This document shows, one piece after another, positions 26,460-34,377 of a stretch of DNA of 64,000 nucleotides (its first letter is position 1; each line of letters starts with the position of its first letter). The notes under the pieces were generated by a model. The model saw only the letters and a program-made list of their open reading frames with translations, was not told the DNA's origin and did no database searches. This DNA is from CBDAUN01 sp965214615 (GTDB lineage Bacteria; Pseudomonadota; Gammaproteobacteria; Arenicellales; JAJDZL01): positions 558,001 through 622,000 of the forward strand of contig OZ243952.1 of assembly GCA_965214615.1 (NCBI GenBank), read 5' to 3'. The position numbers were made by a program, and so were the translations under genes.

Positions 26460-26777
26460 ATGATATCGTTGTTGGAAGATATTGAAGACCGTTACGCAGT
26501 TGATCAAGCGTTTGTCGACTTTCAGGGAGGTACAACTGTTCCAGGTGAAGTCGTAAACTCCAATTTGGATGGTACGTCACCGTTGCGGGCGTGGCGAAAA
26601 AGTAGAGGATTTACTCTGGAATCTTTGGCCAAGCGTGTCGGTGTGTCCAAAAGTTATCTTTCTCAAATCGAAACCAACCGGAAGCTAGGTTCGCTCAGCT
26701 TGTATCGTCAGATTTCAATTGCTTTAGATGTCGCAGTCGATGATCTCGTCTACTGGGGGGATACGCCAAGTTCATAA
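26460..26777 (+). CDS. XRE-type antitoxin/regulator with Phd-like N-terminal segment
   Basis: 105 aa from ATG 26460. The C-terminal half is a helix-turn-helix: LRAWRKSRGFTLESLAKRVG followed by VSKSYLSQIETNRK. The N-terminus (MISLLEDIEDRYAVDQAFVD) and codons upstream of the ATG (FVLPIEDYLE) match the 'LPIEEYE.L...ED..D..A' segment of Phd/YefM-like antitoxins fused to XRE domains. The real gene probably began further upstream and was cut at scar E (26385-26420), because the frame stays open and family-like back to that point. No RelE/ParE toxin partner is left next to it. Confidence 0.65.
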   Translation: MISLLEDIEDRYAVDQAFVDFQGGTTVPGEVVNSNLDGTSPLRAWRKSRGFTLESLAKRVGVSKSYLSQIETNRKLGSLSLYRQISIALDVAVDDLVYWGDTPSS

Positions 26778-27016
26778 AAATCGGTGTGCTGTAAATTGCG
26801 CTCGACCATGAAGCGTCTCAGTCGTTTGTAAGTGTGTGATTGAATAGATTCTAATGAGCACTGGCCGTGCATGAATCTGGAGCATCAATGATTTAGGTGC
26901 GTATTCTGGTGTATTTTGAACATCATTCTTGCGAATATGAACACATACTGAGGATATGCGATCATTCCGATCAAGGTTTCGTGTAGAGCAACAACCTCGC
27001 CTGTTCGAAATAGTGT

Positions 27017-27862
27017 TTATTCATCAGCGAATTCGTTGATATTATCTGCAGAAATCAGGTCACCGGGTATGGAGACTTGGTATTTCGGATGAAATACTCC
27101 GCCGTTTACCAAGGCACGTGGCCCCGAGCCGAATTCTAGCTTCGATGTGTCGAGGTGCTTTCGCCAAGGATGTCTGTGTCTGTCTGCGTAAACAAAAAAT
27201 AGTCGGCGTACTTTCACACTTCGGCAAAGTTCAAGTAGCACCATGAGTATATTTGGTCGTAGGGTCACCAGTCCTTGAAAAATATTGTCTATGTTGCTGA
27301 AGCTGGCATTGTTCGGTAACTCGTCAAGAGTTTCAAGGATGGCGCGTTCCGGAGATGACGTTCTCAAAGGCCAGCGCCACACACTTGTCGAATAACTAGG
27401 TTCGACTTCGTGGTCAGAGTGGATTATGCCAGTCGGTGTGGAGTCGAAGAGGTCGCGACGATGTACAACAATATCGGTCTGAATTGGTAACCGCTTTACC
27501 CAGGAAGGTACATGACCATAGAAATGAACCCGTTGCAGACCGCCCAGACTAAGGTGATGGGCATAGCCGGCATGATCAAGCGCACTCTCTCCGCCTAAAT
27601 ACACATCGCAATTCATTATCCACTGCAAGGAAAGTAGCGGCACTTCCCAAGACAAGATGGCATCACTTTCCGCCTTCTTAGGTAGGGGGCGACGGTATAC
27701 TCCCCAAACAACTCGTTCAAGCCAGCCTTGAACTACGTAATTGTGGATGGATTTGGGATCTATTCCTTGACTTTTCAGCCAAGCAGCGTCAACCATGAAT
27801 CCCGGAGGAACTGCGTCCAGTAGAGGTTTTAATCGTTGCTGTCTTTTTGGGCTGTTGACCAT
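27017..27862 (-). CDS. AbiEi-family antitoxin-like protein, without AbiEii partner
   Basis: 281 aa. The N-terminal winged-helix (VPPGFMVDAAWLKSQGID..SIHNYVVQGWLERVVWGVYRRP) and the following region (YLGGESALDHAGYAHHL; SSPERAILETLDELP) are the AbiEi antitoxin/transcriptional repressor pattern of type IV abortive-infection systems. These normally precede the nucleotidyltransferase toxin AbiEii in the same operon. Downstream on this strand (26778-27016) there is no AbiEii and no remnant. Either the toxin was lost or this is a stand-alone regulator. Full length for the family. Confidence 0.75.
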   Translation of the reverse strand: MVNSPKRQQRLKPLLDAVPPGFMVDAAWLKSQGIDPKSIHNYVVQGWLERVVWGVYRRPLPKKAESDAILSWEVPLLSLQWIMNCDVYLGGESALDHAGYAHHLSLGGLQRVHFYGHVPSWVKRLPIQTDIVVHRRDLFDSTPTGIIHSDHEVEPSYSTSVWRWPLRTSSPERAILETLDELPNNASFSNIDNIFQGLVTLRPNILMVLLELCRSVKVRRLFFVYADRHRHPWRKHLDTSKLEFGSGPRALVNGGVFHPKYQVSIPGDLISADNINEFADE

Positions 27863-27960
27863 AATTTCAGGAAATAAAGAAAATTTATTTTGAATTATAA
27901 TTTTTTTAATGGCTATTAACCAAAAATTACGATACAGGACAAAATAGAAGAGTTGTTGGA

Positions 27961-28240
27961 TTGGATCAATTCATGTGTGGTTATGTTAGTCCGGCGGGCG
28001 CAGACCTCAATCGTCTGCACAGTGAATTGACCGTCTTTTGCAAGAATAGGAAAACGATTACACACTTAAAACCCGATAGACCCGGCAATCATCTTAAGGT
28101 CTCCAAGGGAAGCGAGAAAGGCAATGGTGCATTCGCATCAATGATTAGTGGAGGCATTGTTTCAGGTGTCACGAAGGCAACTGATCAGGGCCGACGGGTA
28201 TTGAAATTGCAGGTATTCACCAGAATTGAGGAGATCTGCT
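27961..28240 (+). pseudogene. higB-type toxin remnant (copy 1)
   Basis: Fragments of a HigB/RelE-type toxin appear in different frames. PGNHLK is at about 28081, then CIRIND*WRHCFRCHEGN at 28128-28181, interrupted by a stop, matching the 'PGNRL..LKG....SIRINDQWRICFRW' core of HigB. A 95-codon open frame over the same DNA is an artefact of the frameshift. Followed immediately by a higA fragment. Confidence 0.65.
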
Positions 28241-28291
28241 ATACGTGAACCCATTCATGCTAGCGAGAAATTGCGAGAGAACCTTGACTAA
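28241..28291 (+). pseudogene. higA-type antitoxin fragment (copy 1)
   Basis: 16 codons reading (I)REPIHASEKLRENLD then TAA, the N-terminus of a HigA antitoxin (compare MREPIHP.E.LREEL). The ATG has become ATA and a stop truncates it. Confidence 0.6.
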
Positions 28292-28409
28292 CCAAAAATC
28301 ATAGGGTAGTGCTTCATACCCTGCAGATCTGTTTTCAAAGGATTCGAGAGTAAGCGTTACCTATTTTGGTTCGTCTAGATTCTGAAGGTTCGTGAGTTTA
28401 TTGCTCGAT

Positions 28410-28826
28410 TCAAGTAAATGGATTGAGTAGTTGAACGCCTGTACCTTTGAAATGAGAGATATTTCTCGTTACCACGCATAGATTATGTGTCAGTGCCGTT
28501 GCAGCGATCTGCTTGTCGTGTGAATTTTGATAGTGAGAGACGCGCAAATAACCCCATACCTGTGCTTCGAGTTCAGTGAAAGAAAGGATGTGATCTTGAT
28601 ACTCTAGGGTAACTTCGCTAAGCCACGATTCCAGCAAGTTCGCCTGATCATGATCACCACGATGTCGAATAATCTCGACACCGCGCCTTAACTCACCAAT
28701 CGTGATGACGCTAAGGTAGATTTGCTCCTCTTCTTTTTCCGTATTTGATAGGAACGTCTGAACACCTCTGTTAATTCTAGACTTTTTTCGAAACTCACTA
28801 ATGATATTTGTGTCAAGTAAATACAC
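28410..28826 (-). CDS. PIN-domain toxin, FitB/VapC type
   Basis: 138 aa from GTG 28826, which overlaps the end of the antitoxin gene and gives the family start MYLLDTNIISEFRKK. PIN-fold acidic residues are visible: D in LLDTN, E in TIGELRRG, and D in HDKQIAATAL, with TRNISHF near the end. FitB/VapC proteins are metal-dependent RNases held inactive by their antitoxin. It has normal length, is intact, and is translationally coupled to the FitA-like gene. Confidence 0.85.
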   Translation of the reverse strand: MYLLDTNIISEFRKKSRINRGVQTFLSNTEKEEEQIYLSVITIGELRRGVEIIRHRGDHDQANLLESWLSEVTLEYQDHILSFTELEAQVWGYLRVSHYQNSHDKQIAATALTHNLCVVTRNISHFKGTGVQLLNPFT

Positions 28827-29046
28827 GACTCGGTTGCTCGTCTTGCTGGGATAAAAAATCGTCATCATCACCCACTGGCGGGATCGATTGAATGACTTCG
28901 GCAAAACTTCTTCTTTGGGGAATCAGTAGTGCGGCGGCCAACAAATTCCGATGTTCTGCTTCCGCGCTAATGCCTTTTCTGCCAGCTCGAAATTTCAAAG
29001 CTTTTACAATTTCGTCATCAATATTTCGTACGATTAAATTCGCCAT
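28813..29046 (-). CDS. Ribbon-helix-helix antitoxin, FitA type
   Basis: 77 aa from ATG 29046 (GAGGGG just upstream; a longer start at 29064 is possible). N-terminal MANLIVRNIDDEIVKALKFRAGRKGISAEAEHR is the FitA/ribbon-helix-helix DNA-binding domain. The acidic C-terminal tail (VGDDDDF) would wrap the toxin. It overlaps the toxin start. A short palindrome ATGATATCAT at 29108-29117 in front of the gene could be its operator. Confidence 0.85.
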   Translation of the reverse strand: MANLIVRNIDDEIVKALKFRAGRKGISAEAEHRNLLAAALLIPQRRSFAEVIQSIPPVGDDDDFLSQQDEQPSRVFT

Positions 29047-29297
29047 ATACCCCTCTACATGCATTGAGAATTAAGGACGCCAATATCACATTCGCGCGGT
29101 GCAATCAATGATATCATATTTACGACTGACTTGTCGGGCGGTAGTGTGTTTACGATCTAATTGAATATCTATGGATACCCCTGTAGTTACCAACTTTGTT
29201 ATCAGGCAACAAGTCGAATTATTTATCCGTTCGTTCCAAGGACTGTTGATTTTTGACGAAAATTGACAAGAGGAAACTGAATTTGCAATTTGGCCGC

Positions 29298-29327
29298 AGT
29301 TCGGGAGCATTCCAACCGGGGCCACCA
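29298..29327 (+). repeat. tRNA 3'-end scar D
   Basis: AGTTCGGGAGCATTCCAACC followed by GGGGCCACCA, 28 of 30 positions identical to scar C at 26003-26032. Confidence 0.65.
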
Positions 29328-29493
29328 AATCAATGCGGTTTCACAGCTTTTGGCAGTTGCAGCGCATTGACATCGAATGTGAAGAATTCAGTCATTGGAT
29401 CATTCACCGAACCCGACTTCATTGCTTTGTGAATGTCTGATAGAACTCGCGCCGAATGATCTTAGAGTCGATCAGTTCCTAGACATGTCCACG

Positions 29494-29760
29494 GTGATTG
29501 AATGCATACCTTCCAGTGATGGCCAACTGCCCTCGATTGAGAGAATGAAGGATGCATTGCGCGGCGCAAACTTGCATTGTTGGATACTGCGGCGTCGCTT
29601 GAATTTCTGTGCGCACCCCCAGGATATCGCCTCGAATCCCTGCGTGGTGTAGGCCGACCGCAAAGGACTGTTCAGCATTCGAATCAACAAACAATGGCGA
29701 ATTTGTTTTCGCTGGACGGTACAAGGACCGTCCGAGGTTGAAATTACTGACTATCACTGA
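29494..29760 (+). pseudogene. higB toxin, frameshifted (copy 2)
   Basis: From GTG 29494, HigB-like sequence runs through ARRKLALLDTAASLEFL..PPGYRLESLRG and then shifts frame near 29650 into FSIRINKQWRICFRW and SEVEITDYH, ending TGA at 29758-29760. The pieces together make a near-complete HigB RNase. At least one frameshift separates the two halves, and the N-terminal frame is also uncertain. It stands 11 bases before an intact higA, the normal higBA order. Confidence 0.75.
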
Positions 29761-29771
29761 AGGGGTTAACG

Positions 29772-30077
29772 ATGGGTATTAGGAATGGAATGGCACCAGT
29801 GCATCCGGGCGAGATTCTCAGAGAGGAACTTACTGAGCTTGGACTATCTGCCAGTAATTTGGCTGAAGCATTGTGTGTGCCAGTCAATCGAATCACATTG
29901 ATCCTCAACGGACAGCGAGGAGTGAGTGCGGATACAGCATTACGACTTGCTAGATATTTCGGGACAAGTCCTGAATTTTGGCTCAGTCTTCAAAAGTCTT
30001 GGGAAATACGTCTGGCAGAAACCGAACATGGAAGCACAATTGTGGAGAATGTTCAGCCTCGCGCGACGGCGGTCTAG
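29772..30077 (+). CDS. higA: HigA-family antitoxin (copy 2, intact)
   Basis: 101 aa. Helix-turn-helix antitoxin of the HigA/VapI type with HPGEILREELTELGLSASNL, RITLILNGQRGVSADTALRL and FGTSPEFWLSLQ, all in the usual order and length. It normally binds HigB and represses the operon. Here its toxin gene is frameshifted, so this is an antitoxin without an active local partner. It might still counter the toxin of a related system elsewhere. Confidence 0.88.
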   Translation: MGIRNGMAPVHPGEILREELTELGLSASNLAEALCVPVNRITLILNGQRGVSADTALRLARYFGTSPEFWLSLQKSWEIRLAETEHGSTIVENVQPRATAV

Positions 30078-30222
30078 GCAAGCAATGCTTGAATCGAAAT
30101 TTGATATAGACTCATCGTTCTACATTGATCGGCTCCAGCAGTATTCGTGAAAGCAATTGCTGATTTCCAACAGGGCAGCCGCGGCACCTCGGAACAATCC
30201 ATTCAGTTTTCCACAATACTGA

Positions 30223-31482
30223 CTATTGTTCAGTCGAGAAAGTGTTTAGAAACTGTCTTCCCCATAGAAGTTTCTTGTCCGTGTCACTTAGTTCGGCTTC
30301 CTCGCAAACGGTGCTCCAATGCTGTTCGACAGTGGTAATGAATTTTTCAAAAATTTCGCGGGCTTGCAACTCAGACAACAAGAAGTTATGCGCCGTTTCG
30401 AGACAGGATTTGAGTTGGCTGAGGTTGTTGTTACCGCAGATCAGCATCGCTTGTGAGGCTTCATTGCCTGTGCGGCTTTGCGGACATATGTCATAGGCAG
30501 GTGTGAGTGTCAAATCCCTGCCGTCCCAAAAAGCCGCATGGTTGCGTGCGTGATCATCAGTATTGCCGCAAAGAATGTTGAAAACGAGTCGAGAGAATAC
30601 TTCCTTGAGGGAATCCCTGGGGTTTGTGAAGCGGTGACGGATGATTTCTGCAAAGGTTTCGTAACTGGCATATCGTGCCATCATTTCATCAAGGCCAAAC
30701 AGAGTCAATGCAGAGATTTGGGCTTTACGCAGCCAGTCATTGTCTTTTGCAATACGATCAAATCGCTCGATCAGGAGCACATCTTTACCGACTGCCTTGG
30801 TCAGTTGGACCGGTGCGACATTCAGTCCTGCCAACGCCGCTAACCGCATTGCGATGAACTCAGCTTTGACGGCACTGTAGAGATCGGTGCTAGAAGAAAA
30901 CTTAGCGATGTACTTTCTGTTTTGATCTTGAATCAAGGCTTTCGGGCGCGCGCCGCCGATCGAACTGCCATGGAACAAAGCTTGATCCAACTCAGGTGTG
31001 AGAAGAACTCCAGTTTCAACCCGGTCGGCGGACTCGCTCATCTCTTCTATGCTTGGGTTTTTCGTATTGCGCGGCACGTATTCAGTTGGCGAGCGTTGAA
31101 AGTCGAGCGCGCCGATCCGATCTGAGCCGGATTCCAACAGATACGTTAATTCATCCAACTCGCCAGTATCCGCGCTCAGACCCTTCAGCCCCAATAATTT
31201 ATTGATGATGACACGTCGCCCCCATGCATCAGGTGAGGCGTCCCGAATACAACCGGGCATAGTCAAACCTCCTAGCAGGGGCAATATCCCGGTTTGCAAG
31301 GGAAGTTCCGGCTCATGAATAGAAATAGCTGGACAACTATCGCCGATTCGCTCAAGATAGCTCTTGCCGTAGTTAAATCGGATATTGCCATTGTCAGCTT
31401 CCAACCGCCCGGCGACAACGGGTTCCGTGGTGTTTGGCAGCCATATCCAGACGAAAGCTTCTTTCCCGCTGCTAGAAGTCAT
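30223..31482 (-). CDS. hipA: HipA-family serine/threonine kinase toxin
   Basis: 419 aa, full length. N-terminal beta domain, then SSIGGARPKAL (Gly-rich phosphate loop region), AVKAEFIAMRLA, and the kinase catalytic stretch NILCGNTDDHARNHAAF with the Asp and Asn of the catalytic loop, then LTPAYDICP (metal-binding DxxP-like). HipA phosphorylates glutamyl-tRNA synthetase or another aminoacyl-tRNA synthetase, causing growth arrest; which target applies here is unknown. It overlaps the upstream hipB by 11 bases. No frameshift or missing catalytic residue seen. Confidence 0.9.
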   Translation of the reverse strand: MTSSSGKEAFVWIWLPNTTEPVVAGRLEADNGNIRFNYGKSYLERIGDSCPAISIHEPELPLQTGILPLLGGLTMPGCIRDASPDAWGRRVIINKLLGLKGLSADTGELDELTYLLESGSDRIGALDFQRSPTEYVPRNTKNPSIEEMSESADRVETGVLLTPELDQALFHGSSIGGARPKALIQDQNRKYIAKFSSSTDLYSAVKAEFIAMRLAALAGLNVAPVQLTKAVGKDVLLIERFDRIAKDNDWLRKAQISALTLFGLDEMMARYASYETFAEIIRHRFTNPRDSLKEVFSRLVFNILCGNTDDHARNHAAFWDGRDLTLTPAYDICPQSRTGNEASQAMLICGNNNLSQLKSCLETAHNFLLSELQAREIFEKFITTVEQHWSTVCEEAELSDTDKKLLWGRQFLNTFSTEQ

Positions 31483-31810
31483 CGCGCACTTCCTTTGTCG
31501 TGCCGCGAACAGACTTTGGCATCAATTCCAGTACTTCTTCGGTACGGTATAGATGATTCGTAAGGGTGCTCTGATCAGCGTCAAATAGTCTTACGCCGAC
31601 TATGGCAGCGACTTCGAACACCACGCCAATTTCACACTTTAGATTGCCATTCTCGATGCGATGCAATAGTCCTCTGGAGATTCCAGCGCGGTCTGCCACT
31701 TCCTGCGCAGTGAATTTACGTTTTTTGCGTGCCGTACGAATCAGTCCTCCGAGAAGGGCGGATGCAGTTTTGCTATAGCGTGAGTAGGTGCGTGTTATAG
31801 ATTTCGGCAT
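31472..31810 (-). CDS. hipB: HipB-type XRE antitoxin
   Basis: 112 aa. Central helix-turn-helix KFTAQEVADRAGISRGLLHRIENGNLKCEIG. It would bind hipBA operators and neutralise HipA. First gene of the pair; its start codon at 31808-31810 lies 11 bases from a perfect 16-bp palindrome. The C-terminal tail (about residues 80-112) is longer than in E. coli HipB and unassigned. Confidence 0.85.
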   Translation of the reverse strand: MPKSITRTYSRYSKTASALLGGLIRTARKKRKFTAQEVADRAGISRGLLHRIENGNLKCEIGVVFEVAAIVGVRLFDADQSTLTNHLYRTEEVLELMPKSVRGTTKEVRDDF

Positions 31811-31821
31811 TGTTCAATAAT

Positions 31822-31837
31822 GTTTTATATATAAAAC
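31822..31837. promoter_or_regulatory. Palindromic operator candidate of hipBA
   Basis: GTTTTATATATAAAAC is a perfect 16-bp palindrome directly upstream of hipB on the minus strand, within the expected promoter. A good HipB binding-site candidate. Confidence 0.6.
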
Positions 31838-31996
31838 TTATTTAACTATTATGATATTTATATGAAACATTATAATGAATTCTTGCTATTATGCCTTGAA
31901 ATCTTGATCAGGCTGAATAATGGACAAGAATACTCCTTGCCCCACGACAAACCGAGGGGTCAATTGAACCAGTGCTCGGCAAAGTCAATTCAAGGA

Positions 31997-32280
31997 ATGA
32001 TCGTCAAATTTGATAATTGTTGGACAAGAGTCCTTTGCAATGGCATGCGGGTTACGGCTTAACCTGGTATTGCATTAACTGCCTCACGCAAATGGTTTCA
32101 ATCGGATGCCGTGATCGATCTTGGCGATCCCGATAGGCCGGAAATCGCTTTAAGATGCTCAAAGGGAAGTGCAAAGAACGATGAAGCGTTTGCATCAACG
32201 ATCAGCGGAGGCTTCACTTCAGTTGACCTGAGAAGTGCTCAGGGCCAACACACGTTGAAATTGTGTATTATCAGTAGAAA
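31997..32280 (+). pseudogene. higB-type toxin remnant (copy 3)
   Basis: An ATG at 31997 opens MIVKFDNCWTRVLCNGMR, matching HigB N-termini. After a stop the frame resumes with IALTASRKWFQSDAVIDLGD. A frameshift follows to GNRFKMLKG and SVCINDQRRLHF (HigB 'SIRINDQWRICF'). Several stops and shifts, so inactive. Confidence 0.65.
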
Positions 32281-32294
32281 TGATCAGACCTTTT

Positions 32295-32462
32295 ATGCGT
32301 GAACCTATCCATCCCTGTGAGACGTCGCTAGGAGATTTAGACGAACTTGGTATGTGTGTGTCGGAATTGGTGTGTCGGGCTGCGGTCTTAGTGAACCGCA
32401 TCACTGGGATTTTCAATGGTCGTCGTTCTGTGACCGGCGATACGGCACGTCTTGGTGATTGA
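32295..32462 (+). pseudogene. higA-type antitoxin remnant (copy 3)
   Basis: 55 codons: MREPIHPCETSLGDLDELGM..SELV and VNRITGIFNGRRSVTGDTA, then a deletion gives RLGD and a stop. Normal HigA is about 100 aa, and the C-terminal half (LGHWFGTSPEFW) is missing. Confidence 0.7.
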
Positions 32463-32633
32463 GCGCCTTTACACGCGAATACAAAGTCCCAGGAGGCATT
32501 AGGCGCAACTACCCAGATTGAAGTACGCGTTTGTCAATAGATCGCCGGCTAGGACCGCGCGATCGAAAGGACTGGCAGGCAGATACGAAAACCGGAATTA
32601 ACCATCATGCATCAGATACTGGAGATATGATCC

Positions 32634-34010
32634 ATGGCAAAGAACAACACTTCTCTCGGCACTCCCGAACAGCTGCGCGATCCAAACTATACGCCGCCGA
32701 TCACACAGGCCATTCCTCTTGGAATCCAGCATGTGCTCGCGATGTTCATTTCCAACGTGACCCCGGCAATCATTATTGCCGGTGCTGCGGGCTTCGGCTT
32801 TGGCTCCAATTCGCCGGAGTTTCCGAATCTGATCTACATGATTCAGATGTCAATGCTGTTTGCAGGTGCCGCAACCCTGCTTCAAACCATCGGAATCGGT
32901 CCGGTCGGAGCGCGGTTGCCGATTGTGCAGGGAACCAGTTTTGCATTTCTCCCCATTATGATCCCGCTGGTTGCCGGAAAGGGTGTCGATGCAATGGCGG
33001 TCATTACCTGCGGCGTACTGATTGGAGGACTGTTTCAGGCTTGTCTGGCACCGATTATCGGAAAAATTCGATTTGCCTTGCCGCCGCTGGTGACTGGTCT
33101 CGTAGTATTGATGATCGGCCTTGCACTGGTCAAAGTCGGAATACAGTATTCCGCAGGCGGTGTGCCGGCTATCGGCACACCGGAATACGGCAGTCTGCAA
33201 AACTGGTCGATTGTTCTTGTGGTCATCTTGACGACGCTGGGATTCAAGTTCTTCACTCGAGGATTCCTGTCGGTAAGCGCAGTGCTGATCGGCTTGATTG
33301 TCGGCTATATCGTGGCGCTGTTCATGGGCATGGTGAATTTTGACAATGTGGGCAGAGCGGCTGCGTTTGCATTGCCCGATCCATTCAAATTCGGTTTCGA
33401 ATTCAGCGTCGCGGCAGTAGTCGGTTTCTGCCTGATGGCGGTGATATCCGCCATCGAAACCGTTGGCGATGTGTCCGGTATTACCAAGGGCGGAGCGAAT
33501 CGTGAAGCGACCATTGACGAAATCAAGGGGGCGACCTACGCCGATGGAGTCGGGTCAGCAATTGCAGGCATGTTCGGTGCGCTGCCGAATACCTCGTTTT
33601 CACAAAACGTCGGATTGATCGCCATCACGGGACTGATGAGTCGCATGGTCGTCACTTTCGGAGCGATTTTCCTCATCATAGCCGGGTTCATACCGAAAAT
33701 TGGCGCGTTGATTTCCACGATTCCGATAGAAGTCCTTGGCGGCGGCGTTGTTGTCATGTTCGGCATGGTGGCATCAGCAGGCATTTCCATGCTGGCGGAT
33801 GTCGACTGGAACCGAAGAAACATGGTCATCTTCGCGGTGTCGCTATCGATTGGCCTCGGCCTGCAGTTTGAGCCGGGCGCCTTGCAGCACCTTCCGGATA
33901 CAGCCAGGATCTTGCTGAGTTCAGGCCTGTTGCCGGCGGCGGCGATAGCCATTGCCCTGAATCTGCTTCTGCCTGAAAGTCTTGATGGTGAGGGTGAATC
34001 TGCCAACTGA
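32634..34010 (+). CDS. NCS2-family nucleobase:cation symporter
   Basis: 458 aa, hydrophobic throughout, with about 12-14 membrane segments. NCS2 features: IQHVLAMFISNVTPAIII (TM1), GPVGARLPIVQGTSFAF (TM3 substrate loop), ISAIETVGDVSGI (TM8 with the conserved Glu) and ALPNTSFSQNVGLIAITG (TM10 'NTxxxxNxG' motif). The NTSFSQNVGL form is typical of xanthine/uric acid permeases, so purine uptake is favoured over uracil. GGAGATATGATCC stands just before the ATG. First core gene after the accessory island, with no purine-degradation genes nearby. Confidence 0.92.
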   Translation: MAKNNTSLGTPEQLRDPNYTPPITQAIPLGIQHVLAMFISNVTPAIIIAGAAGFGFGSNSPEFPNLIYMIQMSMLFAGAATLLQTIGIGPVGARLPIVQGTSFAFLPIMIPLVAGKGVDAMAVITCGVLIGGLFQACLAPIIGKIRFALPPLVTGLVVLMIGLALVKVGIQYSAGGVPAIGTPEYGSLQNWSIVLVVILTTLGFKFFTRGFLSVSAVLIGLIVGYIVALFMGMVNFDNVGRAAAFALPDPFKFGFEFSVAAVVGFCLMAVISAIETVGDVSGITKGGANREATIDEIKGATYADGVGSAIAGMFGALPNTSFSQNVGLIAITGLMSRMVVTFGAIFLIIAGFIPKIGALISTIPIEVLGGGVVVMFGMVASAGISMLADVDWNRRNMVIFAVSLSIGLGLQFEPGALQHLPDTARILLSSGLLPAAAIAIALNLLLPESLDGEGESAN

Positions 34011-34377
34011 ATGCGATCAGCACCGGACGCGCTGACAGATGCATAGAGGCGATCTGGAAAATCCAGGGCAGCCGTGGAATAGCCGCAAATCTCATGGACG
34101 GTGGCGAAAACCGCAAAAATAGACGGCTTATCGTTTTTTTCAACTTGGGCGGGTCCGGCACAATTCGATAGACTTTTGATACAGCTTGAACGCCGCCTGA
34201 TAGATGTCAATTTTGTTTGACTGACATCAGCGCCTCCGATTTATTTATCGCTTCATCCTAAGGAACCTGTAAAGCCGTAAAATATGCCTGCTGCGCAATG
34301 CCAGTCCATTCTGATTGGACAATTCGACGAATTACCCGAATACGATTGGCTCGCTACCGGCACCGGAAGATACAGGC
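34011..34377. other. Intergenic region before recQ
   Basis: 367 bases. The recQ frame is open back to a TTG at 34315, but those codons do not look like RecQ. Nothing else recognised. Confidence 0.5.

Larger units (their letters stand above)
23866..32533. mobile_element. Accessory island at the 3' end of tRNA-Ile2, integrase-less
   Basis: AT-richer than its flanks, starting exactly at a tRNA 3' end, the commonest target for site-specific integration. It carries only accessory genes (toxin-antitoxin, defence-like, hypotheticals) and many decayed ones. Several partial copies of a tRNA 3' end occur inside it (25054-25087, 26003-26032, 29298-29327). No integrase, transposase or phage structural gene is present. 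The right boundary is set by the return to normal composition before the NCS2 permease; it is approximate. Confidence 0.6.

Noticed and set aside
28813..28904. Longer start for the PIN toxin
   Set aside because: It would add 26 residues overlapping the antitoxin gene; family members start at the LLDTN region, and GTG 28826 provides this.
23866..32533. Intact prophage or integrative conjugative element
   Set aside because: No integrase, terminase, capsid, tail, relaxase or T4SS gene is present; only cargo-type genes and remnants.
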